Positions 51,146 to 60,192 of a stretch of DNA of 64,000 nucleotides are shown piece by piece (within the stretch, counting starts at the first letter, position 1; each line of letters opens with the position of its first letter). The notes under the pieces are model-generated. The model worked only from the letters and a program-made list of their open reading frames with translations. It was not told the origin of the DNA and did no database searches. Made by a program: the position numbers and the translations under genes. The DNA is taken from the NCBI GenBank assembly GCA_050747525.1, contig JBOGOC010000045.1, positions 84,890 to 148,889 on the forward strand. Reading direction: 5' to 3'. This stretch comes from JBOGOC01 sp050747525 (GTDB taxonomy: Bacteria > Acidobacteriota > Polarisedimenticolia > JACPZX01 > DASXTC01).

Positions 51146-53563
51146 TCACTCCTGCCGCAGGGCGGTCATGGGATCGACCGTCGCCGCGCGATGAGCCGGC
51201 GCGTACGAGGCGGCCAGGGTGACCGCCAGCACCAGCGCGCAGAGTCCCAGGTAGGTGGGCGGGTCGGCCGGACTCACCCCGAACAGCATCGAGCGCAGAG
51301 CGCGGGTCAGGGCCAGGCCGGTCAGCAGGCCGGCCGCCATGCCGACGAGCGAGAGCTTCAGGCCTTCGGCCAGCACGAGCCGGATGAGCTGGGCGCGCGG
51401 TGCCCCCATCGCGGCACGCACGCCCATCTCGCGTGTGCGGGACGCAACGATGAAGGAGATCAGGGCGTACAGCCCGAGAGCGGCCAGTCCGAGCGCCGCG
51501 GCGCCGAAGGCTGCAAGCAGCCCGGCGCTCCATCGGGCCGCCGCCACCGACGCGCCGATGCGGTCCTCCATGGTGCGCACCTGATCGACCAGCGCGTCCT
51601 TCTCGAGGGAGTGCACGGCGGCACGGGCCGCCTCCGCGAGACGGCCGGGATCATCGGTGGCGCGCACGACGAGGTGCATCGATCGGCGGGAGCGCTGCGC
51701 CAGCGGCTCGTAGGTGGCCAGCTCCGGGCTGGCGGCGAGCTCCACGTTGTGCACGTCTCCCGCGACGCCGACGATGGTGAGCCAGGGCTCCGATTCGGGC
51801 GGGCCCACCTTGATCCTCTGTCCGAGAGCGCCGCCATCCGGCCAGAACCGGCGGGCCAGCGCGCGGCTCACCACGACGACCATCGGCGCGTCCGGCCCGC
51901 TGCGCCCGTCGCGCTCGTCGAACTCGCGTCCCTCCAGAAGCGGGATCCTCATCGTTCGAAAGTACCCGGGGAGCACGCGCCGGAAGCTGGCCTCGGGGGT
52001 ACGATCCGGCGGAAGCGGCTTCTGCTCCACCGTGAGGTACCCGTGGCTGTCTCTCCCGCTGAGGGGCAGGGCGTTCACCGCCGTCACGGCCTCGACTCCG
52101 GGAAGCGACCCCAGCGTGCCGGTGACCTGCGTGTAGAAGCCGGTGACCTGTTCGACCCGTTCGTAGGTGTCGGGGAGGGAGACGGAGAGGGTCAGAAGCT
52201 TCTCGGAGCGAAACCCCGGATCGACTTCGAGCAGGCGCGAAAGGCTGCGGCCGGCCAGGCCCGCCCCGATGAGCAGCACCATGGTGAGCGCGATCTGTCC
52301 GGCCACCAGCGCGTGGCCTCCCCGCCTCAGCATCGCGCCCGCGGTGGCCCGGCCGCCGCTCTGGCCCAGGAGCCGCGCGGGATCCGATCGGGAAGCCTGC
52401 AGGGCCGGCAAGGCGCCGGCCAGCAGAGTCGCGGCCAGGCAGCCGGCCAGGCAGAACACGAGCACGCGGCCGTCCAGAGCGATCTCCTGGGTCCTCGGCA
52501 GCGAGAAGGGGAGCCCCGCCAGGATGGGGCCCAGGGCCCACCAGGCGGTCGCCACCCCGAGAAGAGATCCCGAGATCGCCAGCAGGCCGCTCTCGGCGAG
52601 CGAGTGGCGCAGCAGCCGCGCGCGACCGGCTCCCAGCGCGGCGCGCAGGGCGGTCTCGGGCTGGCGGTGCACGCCTCGCGCGAGCAGCAGTCCCGCGACG
52701 TTGGCGCAGGCTATGAGGCCCAGCAGTCCCACCGACAGCGCAAGAACCAGCAGCGCGGGACGCGAGGCCTGGACCACCTGATCCTGGAGCCGCACCACCG
52801 TGACGCCGTGTCCGGGGTCCTCATCCGGATGAGCCCGGTGGACCCCTTCCATCGCGAGGGCCATCTCGGCGCGCGCTGTGTCGAGGCCCGCGCCCGGCGC
52901 CAGGCGGGCCACCACCGACCCGATGTGCACCGACCGGTTCTTCATCCAGTGGGCGTCGGCGAACAGTCCCAGCGGCATCCACACCTGGATCCCGGCGTCG
53001 GGGAAACGGAAGGTGTCAGGGAGCACGCCGACCACGGTCCAGCTCTCGCCGTCCAGCACGAGAGGCCGGCCCAGAATCTGCGGGTCCCCGCCCAGCCGGC
53101 CGCGCCACAGCGACTCGCCGATGATGGCCACCTGCGGGGCGCCCGGGCGCTCGTCGCCGGGCCCGAAGAGCCGCCCCCGGACGGGAGCGACGCCCAGCAG
53201 GGTGAAGAGCTCGCTGGAGACGAGCGCCGTCTCCAGGCGCGCCGGCTCGCCGGAGCCGCGCAGGATGGACTGCGATCGGGCGCATGCCGCCATGCCGTCC
53301 ATCGAGCTGGGAGCCTGGCGCCAGTCCAGGAAGTTCGCGTAGGAGACCTGGTAGCGATCGTTGCGGTCGACCGGGTTGGACTCGAAGAGCATGACCAGCC
53401 GGTGGGCCTCGGGGTAGGGGAGAGGTCGCAGCAGGACGGCGTCGATCACGGTGAACAGCAAGGTGGCCGTGCCGGTCCCCAGCGCCAGGGTGAGAACCGC
53501 GGCCACGGAGACCCCCGCCTGGCGGCTCAGTCCGCGCAGGATCTGGCGCAACCCGCTCAGCAT
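51146..53563 (-). CDS. ADOP-type doubled FtsX/MacB permease (permease 2 of operon)
   Basis: The ATG at 53563 overlaps the end of the second ATPase gene by seven bases. The 805-residue protein starts MLSGLRQILRGLSRQAG and has the doubled layout. Motifs are LDGESWTVVGVLPDTFRFP in the first periplasmic domain, GLLGLIACANVAGLLLARG in the middle and VVVSRALARRFWPDGGALGQ in the second domain. Tight overlap with the ATPase makes this a likely direct partner of that ATPase. Confidence 0.9.
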   Translation of the reverse strand: MLSGLRQILRGLSRQAGVSVAAVLTLALGTGTATLLFTVIDAVLLRPLPYPEAHRLVMLFESNPVDRNDRYQVSYANFLDWRQAPSSMDGMAACARSQSILRGSGEPARLETALVSSELFTLLGVAPVRGRLFGPGDERPGAPQVAIIGESLWRGRLGGDPQILGRPLVLDGESWTVVGVLPDTFRFPDAGIQVWMPLGLFADAHWMKNRSVHIGSVVARLAPGAGLDTARAEMALAMEGVHRAHPDEDPGHGVTVVRLQDQVVQASRPALLVLALSVGLLGLIACANVAGLLLARGVHRQPETALRAALGAGRARLLRHSLAESGLLAISGSLLGVATAWWALGPILAGLPFSLPRTQEIALDGRVLVFCLAGCLAATLLAGALPALQASRSDPARLLGQSGGRATAGAMLRRGGHALVAGQIALTMVLLIGAGLAGRSLSRLLEVDPGFRSEKLLTLSVSLPDTYERVEQVTGFYTQVTGTLGSLPGVEAVTAVNALPLSGRDSHGYLTVEQKPLPPDRTPEASFRRVLPGYFRTMRIPLLEGREFDERDGRSGPDAPMVVVVSRALARRFWPDGGALGQRIKVGPPESEPWLTIVGVAGDVHNVELAASPELATYEPLAQRSRRSMHLVVRATDDPGRLAEAARAAVHSLEKDALVDQVRTMEDRIGASVAAARWSAGLLAAFGAAALGLAALGLYALISFIVASRTREMGVRAAMGAPRAQLIRLVLAEGLKLSLVGMAAGLLTGLALTRALRSMLFGVSPADPPTYLGLCALVLAVTLAASYAPAHRAATVDPMTALRQE

Positions 53564-54258
53564 CGCGCGGCCTCGGGCTGGTTGTTCACGACCCAGCCGT
53601 CGTGCAGGCGCACCACCCGGCGGCCGTAGGCCGCGTTGGCCTCCGCGTGGGTCACCTGGATGATGGTGGTCCCTTCGTCGTTGAGGCGGCGGAACAGGTT
53701 CATGATTTCCTTCCCCTGCTCGGAATGAAGGTTTCCCGTCGGCTCGTCGGCCAGCAGCAACGAGGGGCTCGAGATGACGGCGCGCGCCACGGCCACCAGC
53801 TGCTGCTGCCCCCCGGAGAGCTGCGAGGGGTAGAGGTCTTTCTTGCCCACGATGCCGAAGCGGTCGAGGGAGTCGGCGACCAGGGCGGCCCGCTGCGGCG
53901 GACGGATGTCCTTGTAGCTCAGCGGCAGCTCGAGGTTCTCGGCCACCGTGAGGTTGTCCAGCAGGTGGTAGCTCTGGAAGACGAAGCCGATGTGCCGCTT
54001 GGCCAGGTCGGCGCGCTGCGCGCGTTTCATCGTGTGGACCGCCTGCCCCATGAGGTGATACTCGCCCTTCCAGTCGCCGTCGAGCATCCCCAGGATTCCC
54101 AGAAGCGTCGACTTGCCGGCCCCCGACGGTCCCATGATCGACACGAAGTCCCCCTGCGCGATGTCCAGGGTGATGCGGCGCAGGACGAACGTGCGGCCCG
54201 CCTTCGTTTCGTAGGACTTCTCGATGTCCTTGAGCTGGATCATGGCTGCGTCCATCAC
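53557..54258 (-). CDS. MacB/LolD-type ABC ATPase 2
   Basis: This 233-residue cytoplasmic ATPase has Walker A GPSGAGKST, Q-loop FQS, signature LSGGQQQL, Walker B LLLADEPTGN and switch histidine in QVTHAEA. Two places differ from the first ATPase: the signature ends in Leu instead of Arg, and the D-loop reads NLHSEQG in place of NLDSRNG. It overlaps the permeases on both sides (four bases upstream, seven downstream). It powers one or more of the ADOP permeases. Two ATPases must serve five permeases unless others act in trans. Confidence 0.93.
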   Translation of the reverse strand: MMDAAMIQLKDIEKSYETKAGRTFVLRRITLDIAQGDFVSIMGPSGAGKSTLLGILGMLDGDWKGEYHLMGQAVHTMKRAQRADLAKRHIGFVFQSYHLLDNLTVAENLELPLSYKDIRPPQRAALVADSLDRFGIVGKKDLYPSQLSGGQQQLVAVARAVISSPSLLLADEPTGNLHSEQGKEIMNLFRRLNDEGTTIIQVTHAEANAAYGRRVVRLHDGWVVNNQPEAARC

Positions 54259-56687
54259 TCGTACCTCAATGCCCGGATCGGGTCCACGCGCGTGGCACGC
54301 CGGACCGGGAGGTAGCCGGCGGCCAGGGCCACGACCCCCAGCAGCAGCGGGGCGGCGAGGAAGCTGGCGGGATCCCGCGAGCCGACCCCGTAAAGGAAGC
54401 TGGACAGGAACCGCGAGGCCACGAAGGCCAGCGAGAGCCCGACGGCCAGACCAACGCCCAGCAGCAGAAGCACCTGGCCCAGCACCAGGCGCATCACCGC
54501 GCGCCGGTCGGCTCCCAGAGCCAGTCGAATGCCGATTTCGCGGGTGCGCTGGACCACGGTGCTGGACATCAGGCCGTACACTCCCAGCGAGGCCAGGAAG
54601 GCGGCCAGCACGCCGAAGATCCCCAGCACGAGAGCCGCCAGCTTCGGCACCATGAGCTGGCTGGACAGGTGTTCCTCGAGCGTGGTCACGTCGTGTACCG
54701 GGAGATCGCGGTCCAGTGCGCGCAGCTCCGCCCGCACCGCCTCCTGCAGGCCTGCCGGATCTCCTGCCGCGCGCACGTGCAGCACCAGGGACGATCGGAA
54801 GTTCTGCTGGAGCGGCAGGAACATGTAGGGGCGCGGCTCCTCCCCGAGGGTCACGTACTTGCTGTCGCGCGCCACGCCCACGACCGTGGCCTTCGTCGAG
54901 CCGCTCCCCACCTGCCGGCCGATGGGGTCCTGCCCCGCCCAGAAGCGCTTCGCCATCGTCTCGTTGACGATCACGACCTCAGGCGCGTCCTGGGTGTCCC
55001 CGCGTTCGAAGTCGCGCCCTTGAACCAGGGGTATCCCGAGCGTGGCCAGGAACCCTGGTCCGGCCACGGCATAGTTGACCACGGTCCCCTTCAGCCCGGT
55101 CGGTGGCGTGTAGCCGTCCACCTCGACCGTGAGGTCCTGGTCGTTGCCAAGCAGCACGTGATCGGCCAGAGACGTACGCACCACCCCGGGCAGCGATGCG
55201 ACCCGGCGCGTGGCCTCCTCGAAGAACTGCCAGGAGCGCTCGGCGTCGTATCCCTGCAGGGACGTGTCCACCGACATCACGAGAACTCCCTTGGGATCGA
55301 ATCCCGGATCGATCCCGCGTGCGTAGCCCAGACTGCGCAGGAAGAGCACGGAGCCCACCAGCAGGGCGAGCGACAGCGCGATCTGGGCGACGACGAAGAC
55401 CCGGCGGGCCCCGCCCCGCCGTGATGCACGGCCGCCGGCCGATTCCCTCAGCACCGCGGACGGCTCCACCCGTGAAGCGGACAGGGCCGGCACGAGCCCG
55501 AACACCATCAGCGAGCCACCGCATGCCGACAGGGTGAACAGGAGCACACGGGCATCCAGGCCGAGATCCATGGGGCCGCCCAGCGGCGACACGGCCTGCA
55601 GCGAGGTCAGCCCGCGCATGAGCCAGGGAGTCAGGCACAGGCCCAGCGTTCCGCCGAGGCCCGCCAGCAGCGCGCTCTCCATGAGGTGCTGCCGCAAGAG
55701 ACGCCATCGCCCGGCCCCGAGCGCGGAGCGGATGGCCATCTCCTGGCGCCGATCGGCGGCGCGGGCGAGCAGGAGGCCGGCGATGTTGGCGCACGCGATG
55801 GCCAGCACCAGCACCACCACCCCCATCACGATTCCGAGGAACGCCCCGACCAGGCCCCGGAACTGGGGGTGCACGCCGAACGAGGAGATCACCGCGATGC
55901 CGAAGGCCTCGTTCTCGGCGGGGTGCTCGGCTTTCAGCGCGGCGCCCAGCGATTCCATCTCCGCGGCGGCTTGCTGCACCGTGGTGCCGCTCTTCAGGCG
56001 GCCGATCACGCGGAGCCAGCCCATGCCACGTGACTCCAGCGCAGGCCATCCGGGCAGGGCGGCGCCCGACATCATCACGGGGACGAACAGGTCGGGAGCC
56101 ATCCCCACCTCCGTGCCGAGATACGACCGTCCCGTGATGCCCACCACCTGGAAGGGATGCCCATTGATGGTCAGGCTCCTTCCCACCAGAGACGGATCCG
56201 ACCCGAAACGGCGGGTCCAGAGACCGTGGCTCACCACCACGACGGGGTGGGAGCCCGGGGTCCTGTCCTCCAGCGGCAGGAATCCGCGCCCCAGAGCCAT
56301 GGGCACGCCCAGCACCTGGAAGTAGTTCCCCGTGACGACCTTCCCGTACAGGCGCTCCGTCTGCTCTCCGTCGCTGAGGTGGAATGCCGTGAAGTAGTAG
56401 GCCGTCAGCCCCGAGAAGGAACGGTTGCGGTCCCGAACGTCCACGAAGTTGGGATAGGAGAAGCGGTTGTAGTTCTCATCCTGAGGGATCTTGCGGAACA
56501 GGCCGACCAGGTCGTCCGGGTCGGCAACCGCGGGGCCCTTGAGCAGCGCGGCGTTGACGAAGCTGAACACCGCCGCGTTGGCCCCGATGCCGAGCGCCAG
56601 GGAGAGGACCGCCACCAGGGTGAAGCCGGGCCGGTCCATCATCCGGCGCAGCGCGTGACGCAGGTCCAGCGGCAGCGCGCGCATCAT
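54255..56687 (-). CDS. ADOP-type doubled FtsX/MacB permease (permease 1 of operon)
   Basis: The ATG at 56687 overlaps the first ATPase stop by four bases. The 810-residue protein begins MMRALPLDLRHALRRMMDRP. INGHPFQVVGITGRSYLG lies in the first periplasmic domain, VLVLAIACANIAGLLLAR between the halves, and VVIVNETMAKRFWAGQDPIGR in the second domain. It ends with the standard RRATRVDPIRALRYE. Both its neighbours are ATPase genes that overlap it by four bases. Confidence 0.9.
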   Translation of the reverse strand: MMRALPLDLRHALRRMMDRPGFTLVAVLSLALGIGANAAVFSFVNAALLKGPAVADPDDLVGLFRKIPQDENYNRFSYPNFVDVRDRNRSFSGLTAYYFTAFHLSDGEQTERLYGKVVTGNYFQVLGVPMALGRGFLPLEDRTPGSHPVVVVSHGLWTRRFGSDPSLVGRSLTINGHPFQVVGITGRSYLGTEVGMAPDLFVPVMMSGAALPGWPALESRGMGWLRVIGRLKSGTTVQQAAAEMESLGAALKAEHPAENEAFGIAVISSFGVHPQFRGLVGAFLGIVMGVVVLVLAIACANIAGLLLARAADRRQEMAIRSALGAGRWRLLRQHLMESALLAGLGGTLGLCLTPWLMRGLTSLQAVSPLGGPMDLGLDARVLLFTLSACGGSLMVFGLVPALSASRVEPSAVLRESAGGRASRRGGARRVFVVAQIALSLALLVGSVLFLRSLGYARGIDPGFDPKGVLVMSVDTSLQGYDAERSWQFFEEATRRVASLPGVVRTSLADHVLLGNDQDLTVEVDGYTPPTGLKGTVVNYAVAGPGFLATLGIPLVQGRDFERGDTQDAPEVVIVNETMAKRFWAGQDPIGRQVGSGSTKATVVGVARDSKYVTLGEEPRPYMFLPLQQNFRSSLVLHVRAAGDPAGLQEAVRAELRALDRDLPVHDVTTLEEHLSSQLMVPKLAALVLGIFGVLAAFLASLGVYGLMSSTVVQRTREIGIRLALGADRRAVMRLVLGQVLLLLGVGLAVGLSLAFVASRFLSSFLYGVGSRDPASFLAAPLLLGVVALAAGYLPVRRATRVDPIRALRYE

Positions 56688-57385
56688 CCGACCTCGACGG
56701 TCTCTTCCACCACGCGTCCGTCGAACAGCTGCACGGTGCGATCGGCGTGGCGGGAGAAGCGCGGGTCGTGCGTGACCATGCAGATGGTGGCGCCGCCGCG
56801 GTGCAGCTCGCGCAGCAGCTCCATGACCGCCTCGCCGTTGCGCGAGTCGAGGTTCCCCGTGGGCTCGTCGGCCAGCAGGATCTGCGGCGAACCCACCAGG
56901 GCGCGGGCCACGGCCACGCGCTGCTGCTGGCCTCCGGAGAGCTGCCCGGGCAGGTGGCGCCCGCGGTGGGCCATGCTCACGCGTTCCAGCGCCTCGTTCA
57001 CGCGCAGGGCGCGCTCGGCGCTCTTCATCCCGCGGTAGGTGAGCGGCAGCTCGACATTCTCGAACACGGTCAGGTCGCCGATGAGGTTGAAGCTCTGGAA
57101 GATGAACCCGATGTCGCGGTTGCGCGCCCGCGCGCGGGCCGCCAGGTCCAGCTCGTGCACGGCGTGGCCGTTCAGCAGGTACGACCCTTCGGTGGGCGAG
57201 TCGAGCAGGCCCAGGATGGAGAGCAGGGTCGACTTGCCGCATCCGGATGGCCCCGCGATGGAGATGTACTCGCCGGCCTTGATCTCCAGGTGGACGCCCG
57301 ACAGGGCGTGCGTTTCCACATCCTCGGTGTAGAAGACCTTGCTGAGCCCTTCGAGCCGGATCAAGGGCGTTTCTGACGCGGTCAT
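56684..57385 (-). CDS. MacB/LolD-type ABC ATPase 1
   Basis: This 233-residue protein has all the motifs of a functional lipoprotein/macrolide-type ATPase: Walker A GPSGCGKST, FIFQSFNLIGDLT, signature LSGGQQQR, Walker B ILLADEPTGNLD and VTHDPRF. It is 28 bases after the adaptor gene and overlaps permease 1, so adaptor, ATPase and permease match the MacA-MacB arrangement. No TolC-like outer-membrane channel is in the window. Confidence 0.94.
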   Translation of the reverse strand: MTASETPLIRLEGLSKVFYTEDVETHALSGVHLEIKAGEYISIAGPSGCGKSTLLSILGLLDSPTEGSYLLNGHAVHELDLAARARARNRDIGFIFQSFNLIGDLTVFENVELPLTYRGMKSAERALRVNEALERVSMAHRGRHLPGQLSGGQQQRVAVARALVGSPQILLADEPTGNLDSRNGEAVMELLRELHRGGATICMVTHDPRFSRHADRTVQLFDGRVVEETVEVG

Positions 57386-57413
57386 CGTGTCGCGCTCCTT
57401 GGGTGCATGGGTT

Positions 57414-58667
57414 TCAGTTCAGGCGGACGCGATCGAAGGCGTCCCACGCCGACATGTCGGAAAGAATCACTACGTCTCCCTCGTTCAATCCCTCGACCAC
57501 CTCGATGGCGTTCACCGAGCTGCGCCCCAGCTTCACCTGCACGCGGGACGCCTCCGTCCCGCCGCCCGCCAGGCGGAAGAGCCCCACGGTGGCGTGCTCC
57601 TGCCCGAACGTGGGCCGCCCCACGTAGAGCACGTCGTCCAGCTTCTCCAGCTCGATGGTGCCGTCCACGCTCAGGTCGGGGCGGGCCCCGCGAGGCAGAT
57701 CTCCCTGCAGCGCCACGTCCACCGTGACCGTGCCGTTCTGCACGGCCGGATCGATGCGCGTGACGCGGCCCGCCACCACGCCATTGCGCGTGTCGATGGA
57801 GGCGGTCTGCCCGATCTGCACGTCGCGCGCCTGGGTCTCGGCGATGCGCACCTCGGCCTTGAGGCGGCCCGGCTCGGCCACGCGCGCCAGGTTGGTGCCG
57901 GGCACGACGCGCTGGCCCACCTCCACCGGCACCTGCTGCAGCACGCCATGCGTGCCGGCTTTCAGGTGCAGCGCTTCCACGTGGTGCCGGCGCAGCTGCC
58001 AGGCGTCGCGCAGTCTCTCCACGCGCGCCCGTTGCACCGCGACCTGCGCCTCAGTGGCCTGCTCGCTGATCTCGAGGCGCTGCTGCTCGATGGCGGCCCG
58101 GGCCGCAAGGTCCTCGGCGCGCACGCGCGACAACTTGAGCTGCAGCTCGGCGACGAGGCCGTCGCGCGCCAGCGCCTCGTCCGCCTCGGCCTGCAGCCTG
58201 GCCTGCTGGTGCTCGGCGCGCACGGTGGTCACCATGGACTGCTGCGTGAGAAGCTGGCTGCGCAGCTGGACGCTCAGGTTGACCGCCTCGGCCTCGGCGG
58301 CCTTCAGCTCGGACTCGGCTTCGCGCGCCGTCAGCTCCAGCTCGGGGTTGCTCAGCACGAGCAGCACCGTGTCGGGGTCCACCACGGTGCCGGGAAGGGC
58401 AAGGATCTTCTCCACGCGCCCCTCGGTGGCCGCGGGGATCCACTGGATCACCTCGGGAACGAGGGTCCCCGGGCCACGGACCTGCCGCAGCATCGGGCCC
58501 CGCTTCACCGTGTCCTTCCAGATCGAGGAGGCAGCCACTCCCGGCGCAGCCGGCTCGAGCCTCGAGAGCCCGAGGCTGATCAGCGCGATCGCCCCCAGCG
58601 CGCTGCCGGCGTAGATGGCCCGCCGGACGCGCTTCCGATGGGGCGGGATGTTCCTCTGGATGTCCAT
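57414..58667 (-). CDS. periplasmic adaptor (HlyD/MacA-type membrane fusion protein)
   Basis: The start at 58667 (MDIQRNIPPHRKRVRRAIY) gives a 417-residue protein with one membrane anchor (~18-37). It then has a lipoyl-like half (GRVEKILALPGTVVDPDTVLL), a long coiled-coil hairpin (~105-235; many Ala, Glu, Gln), the second lipoyl half and a beta-barrel (ARVAEPGRLKAEVRIAETQ). The C-terminal membrane-proximal domain ends ...VILSDMSAWDAFDRV. The adaptor would link the permeases to an outer-membrane channel. It is the first gene of the operon and lies 27 bases from the sigma-54-like promoter. Confidence 0.9.
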   Translation of the reverse strand: MDIQRNIPPHRKRVRRAIYAGSALGAIALISLGLSRLEPAAPGVAASSIWKDTVKRGPMLRQVRGPGTLVPEVIQWIPAATEGRVEKILALPGTVVDPDTVLLVLSNPELELTAREAESELKAAEAEAVNLSVQLRSQLLTQQSMVTTVRAEHQQARLQAEADEALARDGLVAELQLKLSRVRAEDLAARAAIEQQRLEISEQATEAQVAVQRARVERLRDAWQLRRHHVEALHLKAGTHGVLQQVPVEVGQRVVPGTNLARVAEPGRLKAEVRIAETQARDVQIGQTASIDTRNGVVAGRVTRIDPAVQNGTVTVDVALQGDLPRGARPDLSVDGTIELEKLDDVLYVGRPTFGQEHATVGLFRLAGGGTEASRVQVKLGRSSVNAIEVVEGLNEGDVVILSDMSAWDAFDRVRLN

Positions 58668-58693
58668 GAATCCCCCTGTCGGGGTATGACATG

Positions 58694-58709
58694 AACAAGA
58701 CTCGTGCCA
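58694..58709 (-). promoter_or_regulatory. sigma-54-like (-24/-12) promoter of the ABC operon
   Basis: On the minus strand TGGCACGAGTCTTGTT (58709-58694) fits TGGCAC-N5-TTGC-W. The -24 GG and the spacing are exact; the -12 element has GT instead of GC. It ends 26 bases before the adaptor ATG. The presence of an NtrC-type activator in the same operon supports it. Confidence 0.55.
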
Positions 58710-58757
58710 GCCTTTCGAGGGGCGCGGAGCGGGGGCGGGGCCGTGCGGGTGTTCACT

Positions 58758-58778
58758 TCCGGGATCCGCCATCCCGGA
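58758..58778. promoter_or_regulatory. inverted repeat, possible activator-binding site
   Basis: The arms TCCGGGAT (58758-58765) and ATCCCGGA (58771-58778) flank CCGCC about 50-70 bp upstream of the sigma-54-like promoter. The position suits an enhancer for the NtrC-like activator of the operon. Confidence 0.4.
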
Positions 58779-58952
58779 TCCGGACACGTGCATAGTGGCG
58801 CGCAGATTGTGCCTGGGCAGGAATGGGCCCCGAATTCAACAAGGGCCTGGTCCGTTTCAACACCCGACGCCTCCGAAAAGGCCTGAAAACACCCCCCTCA
58901 CGAGCGAGGAACAATCTCCGCGCCACGATGGGACACGTGGTAGCCTCACGCC

Positions 58953-59459
58953 GTGGCGCGCGAGCCGAGGTGGAGGGGGTGGGCCGGAGCAGCCCACGAC
59001 GTGTCTCTGGGCTGGGTGGCCGGCGCCATTCTGGGGGGCGCCGTCGCGGCCGTCCTCCTGTTCCAGGCGGCCCCCTCGCGCGAGGTGGCCGGCCAGGTGG
59101 GCCAGGTGGTCTTCAACTGGCTCGGGCGCGTCGTTCTCGTGCTCATGCTGGTGGGACTCATCTCCCGCTTCCTCCTGGATCGTCCCGGCGCCGGAGGTGA
59201 GGCGCCGCGGCGGACCGGCTCACTCGACCTCTGGCTCACCGCGGCCGCCTGCGCCGCCGCCGCCGTGCTGGCCCTGTGGATCACGCCCGCCATGGACGAG
59301 ATCTGGACGACCGCGCCGCACGACCCCGCCGGCTCCGGCCTCATGGGGGCCGACAAGAGCCGCTTCATGCGGCTGCACGGCGTGGGGAACCTCCTCTACC
59401 TCACGCTGCTGACCGTCACCACCCTGCTCGTTGCGCGGCGCTCTTTCGCCGGCCGCTGA
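58953..59459 (+). CDS. DUF4149/TMEM205-like membrane protein
   Basis: The start is GTG, six bases after TAGCCT, a probable leaderless arrangement. The 168-residue protein has four membrane segments (VSLGWVAGAILGGAVAAVLL, VVFNWLGRVVLVLMLVGLIS, LDLWLTAAACAAAAVLALWI, HGVGNLLYLTLLTVTTLLVA). SRFMRLHGVGNLLYL before the last segment is typical of the DUF4149 group. No function is known for bacterial members. It is divergent from the ABC operon. Confidence 0.68.
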   Translation: MAREPRWRGWAGAAHDVSLGWVAGAILGGAVAAVLLFQAAPSREVAGQVGQVVFNWLGRVVLVLMLVGLISRFLLDRPGAGGEAPRRTGSLDLWLTAAACAAAAVLALWITPAMDEIWTTAPHDPAGSGLMGADKSRFMRLHGVGNLLYLTLLTVTTLLVARRSFAGR

Positions 59460-59557
59460 TCGGTCACGACCGGTCGGAGCGGCCCCGATGGTGGCACCCG
59501 GATCCAGGCGCTAGCCTTGCCCCATCTCAGTAAACCGTCAACGGGGGAAGGAGGCTC

Positions 59558-60184
59558 ATGATGAGGAATCTCCGCGTGTTGGGGACGTTGGTCCTCGCGC
59601 TGGCGGCGCTCGCCCTGCCGGCCAGGGTCCTGGCCGAGGCCGCCAAGGCCGAGGCCTCGGCCAAGGCCGAGGAGGCGAAGAAGGAAGAGAAGAAAGAAGC
59701 GACGGCCGAAGAGAAACGGGCGAAGCTGGACGAGATCGCGCAAGCGACCATGGAGAAGCTGTTCACGAAATCGGAGGACGCCAGGGAGCTCTACAACCGC
59801 TCCTACGGGTACGCGGTGTTCGACAATTCCAAGGTGTCGTTCGGCATCACCGGTGGCGGTGGCGCCGGTGTCGCCGTTCCCAGGGAAGGCGGGACCCGCA
59901 CCTACATGAAGATGGGTAGCGGCGGCGTGGGTGTCGGCATCGGGTATCAGGAATACCAGGTGGTGTTCCTGTTCGAGGACAAAGAGCACTTCGACCGCTT
60001 CGTGAACGAGGGCTGGTCGGCCGATGCGTCGGCCTCGGCGGTGGGAGGGAAGGCGGGGGCCAGCGCGGCCGGCGCCTTCAGCAACGGCATTGCCCTGTTC
60101 AAGCTGGACCCAAAAGGCCTGGCCCTGCAGGCCGATGTCACGGGCACCAAGTACTGGAAGGACAAGAAGCTCAACTCTGAATGA
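59558..60184 (+). CDS. SYLF-domain (YSC84-like) secreted lipid-binding protein
   Basis: A strong GGAAGGAGG precedes two adjacent ATGs (59558, 59561). The 208-residue protein has a signal peptide, an Ala/Lys/Glu-rich helical linker (~27-60) and a SYLF domain at ~70-205. Domain marks are YGYAVFDNSKVSFGITGGGG, GTRTYMKMGSGGVGVGIGYQ, VVFLFEDKEHFDRFVNEGW and GIALFKLDPKGLALQADV, near the usual ending of the family. SYLF domains bind phosphoinositide or other lipids. Bacterial members are periplasmic and of uncertain role. Confidence 0.88.
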   Translation: MMRNLRVLGTLVLALAALALPARVLAEAAKAEASAKAEEAKKEEKKEATAEEKRAKLDEIAQATMEKLFTKSEDARELYNRSYGYAVFDNSKVSFGITGGGGAGVAVPREGGTRTYMKMGSGGVGVGIGYQEYQVVFLFEDKEHFDRFVNEGWSADASASAVGGKAGASAAGAFSNGIALFKLDPKGLALQADVTGTKYWKDKKLNSE

Positions 60185-60192
60185 AGCCTGCC

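Noticed and set aside
44157..53629. Long plus-strand frames opposite the permease genes
   Set aside because: These are Arg/Gln/His-rich complements of the permeases; tight overlaps and motifs place coding on the minus strand.
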